Position numbers and translations under genes: made by a program. This document shows positions 5,384-7,143 of a stretch of 7,143 nt of DNA, in pieces. How positions within the stretch are numbered: the stretch's first letter is position 1; each line of letters begins with the position of its first letter. The stretch comes from Promethearchaeota archaeon (lineage in GTDB: Archaea; Asgardarchaeota; Lokiarchaeia; Sigynarchaeales; MK-D1): assembly GCA_016839385.1 (NCBI GenBank), contig JAEOUK010000452.1:1-7143 (forward strand), read 5' to 3'. The notes beneath the pieces are model-generated. The model was not told where the DNA came from. It was given only the letters and a program-made list of their open reading frames with translations, and made no database searches.

Positions 5384-6853
5384 TTATGCGTGCTTTGGTA
5401 CTTTTACATAGAGATCTTTATATGGTGCTCTTTCTCCAGCGTCATAGCGTTCGAATGGGTCAATTATAAAGAACAATATAAGTACTCCCAACATGAAGAA
5501 CCCGAATAACTGACCTAATGCGACACGATATGCGTGATGAGTTCCTAAAATAGGGGCAGATGCAAACATTACTGTTGAAAACAGAATAGGACTCACGATA
5601 GCGCTAACCCTTCCTGCAATCTTCTGAAAACCATTATAGGCTGCTATCTTATCGGGAGGTGCCAGTACCATTATAAATTGACGCCCAATGATCCAGATTC
5701 CTCCAAATCCTGCCCCGATGAAGATTCCGCCGACGTACATTAACCATCTAGTATAATCCCCAACTGAAGTGCAAAATTCGGTAATACATGTGGTGCCTAA
5801 TTCCCATCCAGCGAATGCAACAAATACAATTCCCAACATCCATAACAAAGCATTTATAATGAACGTTTTCTTTGGTCCGAGTCTTTTTAGCACTATACCT
5901 GTAATGATTCCGAAAATTAAGCTTCCCCCAATTGCAATTATTAATATGATTAAGGTTTCACTTGTTCCATAACCGACTGCACCTTGGATAATCGGTGTCA
6001 TATAGAGGATAGCGGTATTCGCAGCATCTGTTATGAAGAACCAGGCGAGGAAGAACAAGATTGAGTTACGATCTTTGATAATCTCTCCACCCGTTTTTCG
6101 GAACACTTTACTTGACTCTTTCCAATTTTGTTTAAGGCTCATAGCTTGTGGATTTTGTACTTCTTTGTGGAATAGATATGGAAATGCCATAATGAAGATT
6201 ACTATCGCACCAACCACAAACAAATATCTTAGACCCCCAAAATTGATGATTGCGAATGCATCCGGATCTACATCCCATTGAGCGGTTGGGATCGTTGTGG
6301 ATGCTCCCCACCAACTCACGACAAGCATGTTAGTTACAACTGCTAATATAGATCCTAACGGAGCAAGCGCACCACCGACTGCCTGTGTAACTACTCGATT
6401 TTTCGGCTCTGCAATGAATGGAATTTGACTGTCATAGAACATTCGGCCACACTGGTAGCAGAAATTCGCTATTACGAATAAAACTGACGCGACCCAGAAA
6501 GACCAGTTTTGTGTAGTAGGTAATAAAGATATAAGTGCAGAGCTAGATATCATGATTACAGCAACTAAAATTACTGCACCTTTTCGTTTGCCTGCTAGAT
6601 CACTCATGCTACCCAAAATAGGACCAAATATCGCTACTAACAGATTTGAACCCGCCATAAATATACTCATTATTACGAATGCTTGTGAGTAATCGCCCCA
6701 AATCTGAATCCCTAATAATAGTGCGAAGGGAGTGTACGCTAAACTTATGATGAGTTGACTAAAATACGTGTCAGCGGCATCATATGTCATCCAAAGAATA
6801 GAATTGAGCGTTTTTGTTTCTTCCGCTTCTTTTACAACTCGATGTTGGCTCAT
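5384..6853 (-). CDS. UMF1/Atg22-type MFS transporter
   Basis: A 489-residue integral membrane protein with about 12 helices in two halves: roughly 32-52, 57-80, 92-112, 117-137, 160-180, 208-228, then 263-287, 298-322, 329-350, 370-392, 414-436 and 444-464, joined by a charged cytoplasmic loop (229-262). The N-terminal WMTYDAADTYFSQL (21-34) and the GSMSDLAGKRK loop between helices 2 and 3 (81-91, a form of MFS motif A) fit the UMF1/Atg22 branch. So do FFITDAANTAILY (272-284) at the start of the second half and YNGFQKIAGRVSAIVSP (406-422). Yeast Atg22 exports amino acids from the vacuole; the substrate here is unknown. The C-terminal tail DPFERYDAGERAPY (465-478) recurs in the neighbouring transporter at 7002-7143, indicating tandem duplication. 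A strong Shine-Dalgarno AGGTGA lies 6 bases before the ATG and fixes the start. The gene probably has its own promoter near 6911-6920. Confidence 0.93.
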   Translation of the reverse strand: MSQHRVVKEAEETKTLNSILWMTYDAADTYFSQLIISLAYTPFALLLGIQIWGDYSQAFVIMSIFMAGSNLLVAIFGPILGSMSDLAGKRKGAVILVAVIMISSSALISLLPTTQNWSFWVASVLFVIANFCYQCGRMFYDSQIPFIAEPKNRVVTQAVGGALAPLGSILAVVTNMLVVSWWGASTTIPTAQWDVDPDAFAIINFGGLRYLFVVGAIVIFIMAFPYLFHKEVQNPQAMSLKQNWKESSKVFRKTGGEIIKDRNSILFFLAWFFITDAANTAILYMTPIIQGAVGYGTSETLIILIIAIGGSLIFGIITGIVLKRLGPKKTFIINALLWMLGIVFVAFAGWELGTTCITEFCTSVGDYTRWLMYVGGIFIGAGFGGIWIIGRQFIMVLAPPDKIAAYNGFQKIAGRVSAIVSPILFSTVMFASAPILGTHHAYRVALGQLFGFFMLGVLILFFIIDPFERYDAGERAPYKDLYVKVPKHA

Positions 6854-6859
6854 AATTTT

Positions 6860-6865
6860 TCACCT
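6860..6865 (-). promoter_or_regulatory. Shine-Dalgarno site of the MFS transporter gene
   Basis: Minus strand AGGTGA, 6 bases before the ATG at 6853. It is the best ribosome binding site in the window and matches the archaeal consensus GGAGGTGA, so the start is secure. Confidence 0.7.
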
Positions 6866-6910
6866 AAAATCAATCTTTGAATTAATACCATAATAAATAT
6901 GATCAAACAC

Positions 6911-6920
6911 CTATTTAAAT
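6911..6920 (-). promoter_or_regulatory. TATA-like box of the MFS transporter gene
   Basis: Minus strand ATTTAAATAG, centred about 63 bases before the ATG. Transcription would start near 6890, giving a leader of about 38 bases that includes the Shine-Dalgarno site. It abuts the inverted repeat at 6921-6949. Confidence 0.4.
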
Positions 6921-6949
6921 CATTCCATTAAAAGCAAATAACTGGAATG
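6921..6949. repeat. Perfect 7-bp inverted repeat CATTCCA...TGGAATG next to the transporter TATA box
   Basis: CATTCCA (6921-6927) and TGGAATG (6943-6949) are perfect arms with a 15-base spacer. On the minus strand the repeat lies immediately upstream of the TATA-like box, where it could bind an activator or repressor of the transporter. On the plus strand it is followed by nine T residues (6950-6958), resembling an intrinsic terminator, but no plus-strand gene leads into it, so the operator reading is preferred. Confidence 0.4.
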
Positions 6950-6973
6950 TTTTTTTTTCAAAATTAAAATGGG

Positions 6974-6994
6974 AAAATAAGAAAAAAAAATAAA
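6974..6994 (-). terminator. T-tract terminator after the second MFS transporter gene
   Basis: Within 10-30 bases after the stop codon at 7002 the minus strand has a tract with nine consecutive T residues (6982-6990) flanked by more T-rich sequence. This is a typical archaeal termination signal separating the two transporter genes. Confidence 0.5.
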
Positions 6995-7001
6995 TTTCAG
7001 C

Positions 7002-7143
7002 TTAATGTTTTTCATAAATTCCTAGATATGGGGCTCGTTCACCAGCATTATATCGCTCATGTGGATCTTTAATAAAAAATAACAAAGCTAATCCAATCAA
7101 GAAGAACAAAAACAATTGTCCTAGTGCTACTCGATAAGCATGG
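7002..7143 (-). CDS. Second UMF1-type MFS transporter, C-terminal 46 residues only
   Basis: The minus strand is open from the window edge to a TAA at 7002-7004. The 46 residues begin HAYRVALGQLF, continue through one hydrophobic helix (FLFFLIGLALLFFI) and end in KDPHERYNAGERAPYLGIYEKH. They align without gaps to residues 440-482 of the transporter at 5384-6853, sharing HAYRVALGQLF, FFI-DP-ERY-AGERAPY and LY/IY. This is therefore the last helix and cytoplasmic tail of a paralogue whose body lies beyond the window. The same strand and close spacing (148 bases from this stop to the next start) point to tandem duplication. The sequences have diverged, so it is not a recent copy. Substrate unknown. 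Confidence 0.88.
   Translation of the reverse strand, partial: HAYRVALGQLFLFFLIGLALLFFIKDPHERYNAGERAPYLGIYEKH

Noticed and set aside
5769..6314. ORFs at 5769-5972 (+), 6033-6281 (+) and 6132-6314 (-) inside the transporter gene
   Set aside because: All overlap the membrane-helix coding sequence of the MFS transporter in other frames and lack ribosome sites.
6921..6958. Plus-strand intrinsic terminator (hairpin plus T9)
   Set aside because: No plus-strand gene precedes it. The repeat is better explained as a promoter-adjacent site, and the T-run is AT-rich background.

Overview
This is an AT-rich archaeal window, most likely from an Asgard archaeon (Heimdall- or Loki-like). The grounds are two Ras/Rab/Arf-type small GTPases, an Atg22/UMF1-type MFS transporter pair, a large secreted beta-rich protein dense in N-glycosylation sequons, archaeal-style TATA boxes and T-tract terminators, and an apparent selenoprotein with a eukaryote-like SECIS candidate downstream. 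Placement is inferred from gene content alone. No rRNA, tRNA, insertion sequence or CRISPR array is visible.

Layout, left to right. Positions 1-2029 (minus) hold the N-terminal ~676 residues of a secreted surface protein whose C-terminus lies outside the window. Positions 2161-2763 (minus) encode a small GTPase with a nearly canonical G-box set. A divergent intergenic region (2764-3001) carries a TATA-like box and two inverted repeats. Positions 3002-3496 (plus; a start at 2969 is possible) encode a peroxiredoxin-like thioredoxin-fold protein interrupted by one in-frame TGA. That TGA replaces the first cysteine of the CxxC active site, giving U-P-Y-C, so I call the gene a selenoprotein. The 155 bases after it contain a stem-loop with the layout of a eukaryotic SECIS. 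Positions 3652-4266 (minus) encode a second, paralogous small GTPase with a degenerate base-recognition box and Gln-to-Glu at the catalytic position. Positions 4415-5272 (minus) encode a metallo-beta-lactamase-fold hydrolase with all metal ligands. Positions 5384-6853 (minus) encode a 12-helix UMF1-type MFS transporter, and 7002-7143 (minus) is the C-terminal tail of a second, very similar transporter.

Every gene except the selenoprotein is on the minus strand. The selenoprotein gene is a single plus-strand insertion between the two paralogous GTPase genes, divergent from one and convergent with the other. All intergenic gaps are under 240 bases and most have their own promoter-like or terminator-like signals, so the genes look mostly monocistronic. 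Apart from the transporter pair and the GTPase pair, the sequence does not show that these genes share a pathway. The strongest result is the selenoprotein with its SECIS candidate.
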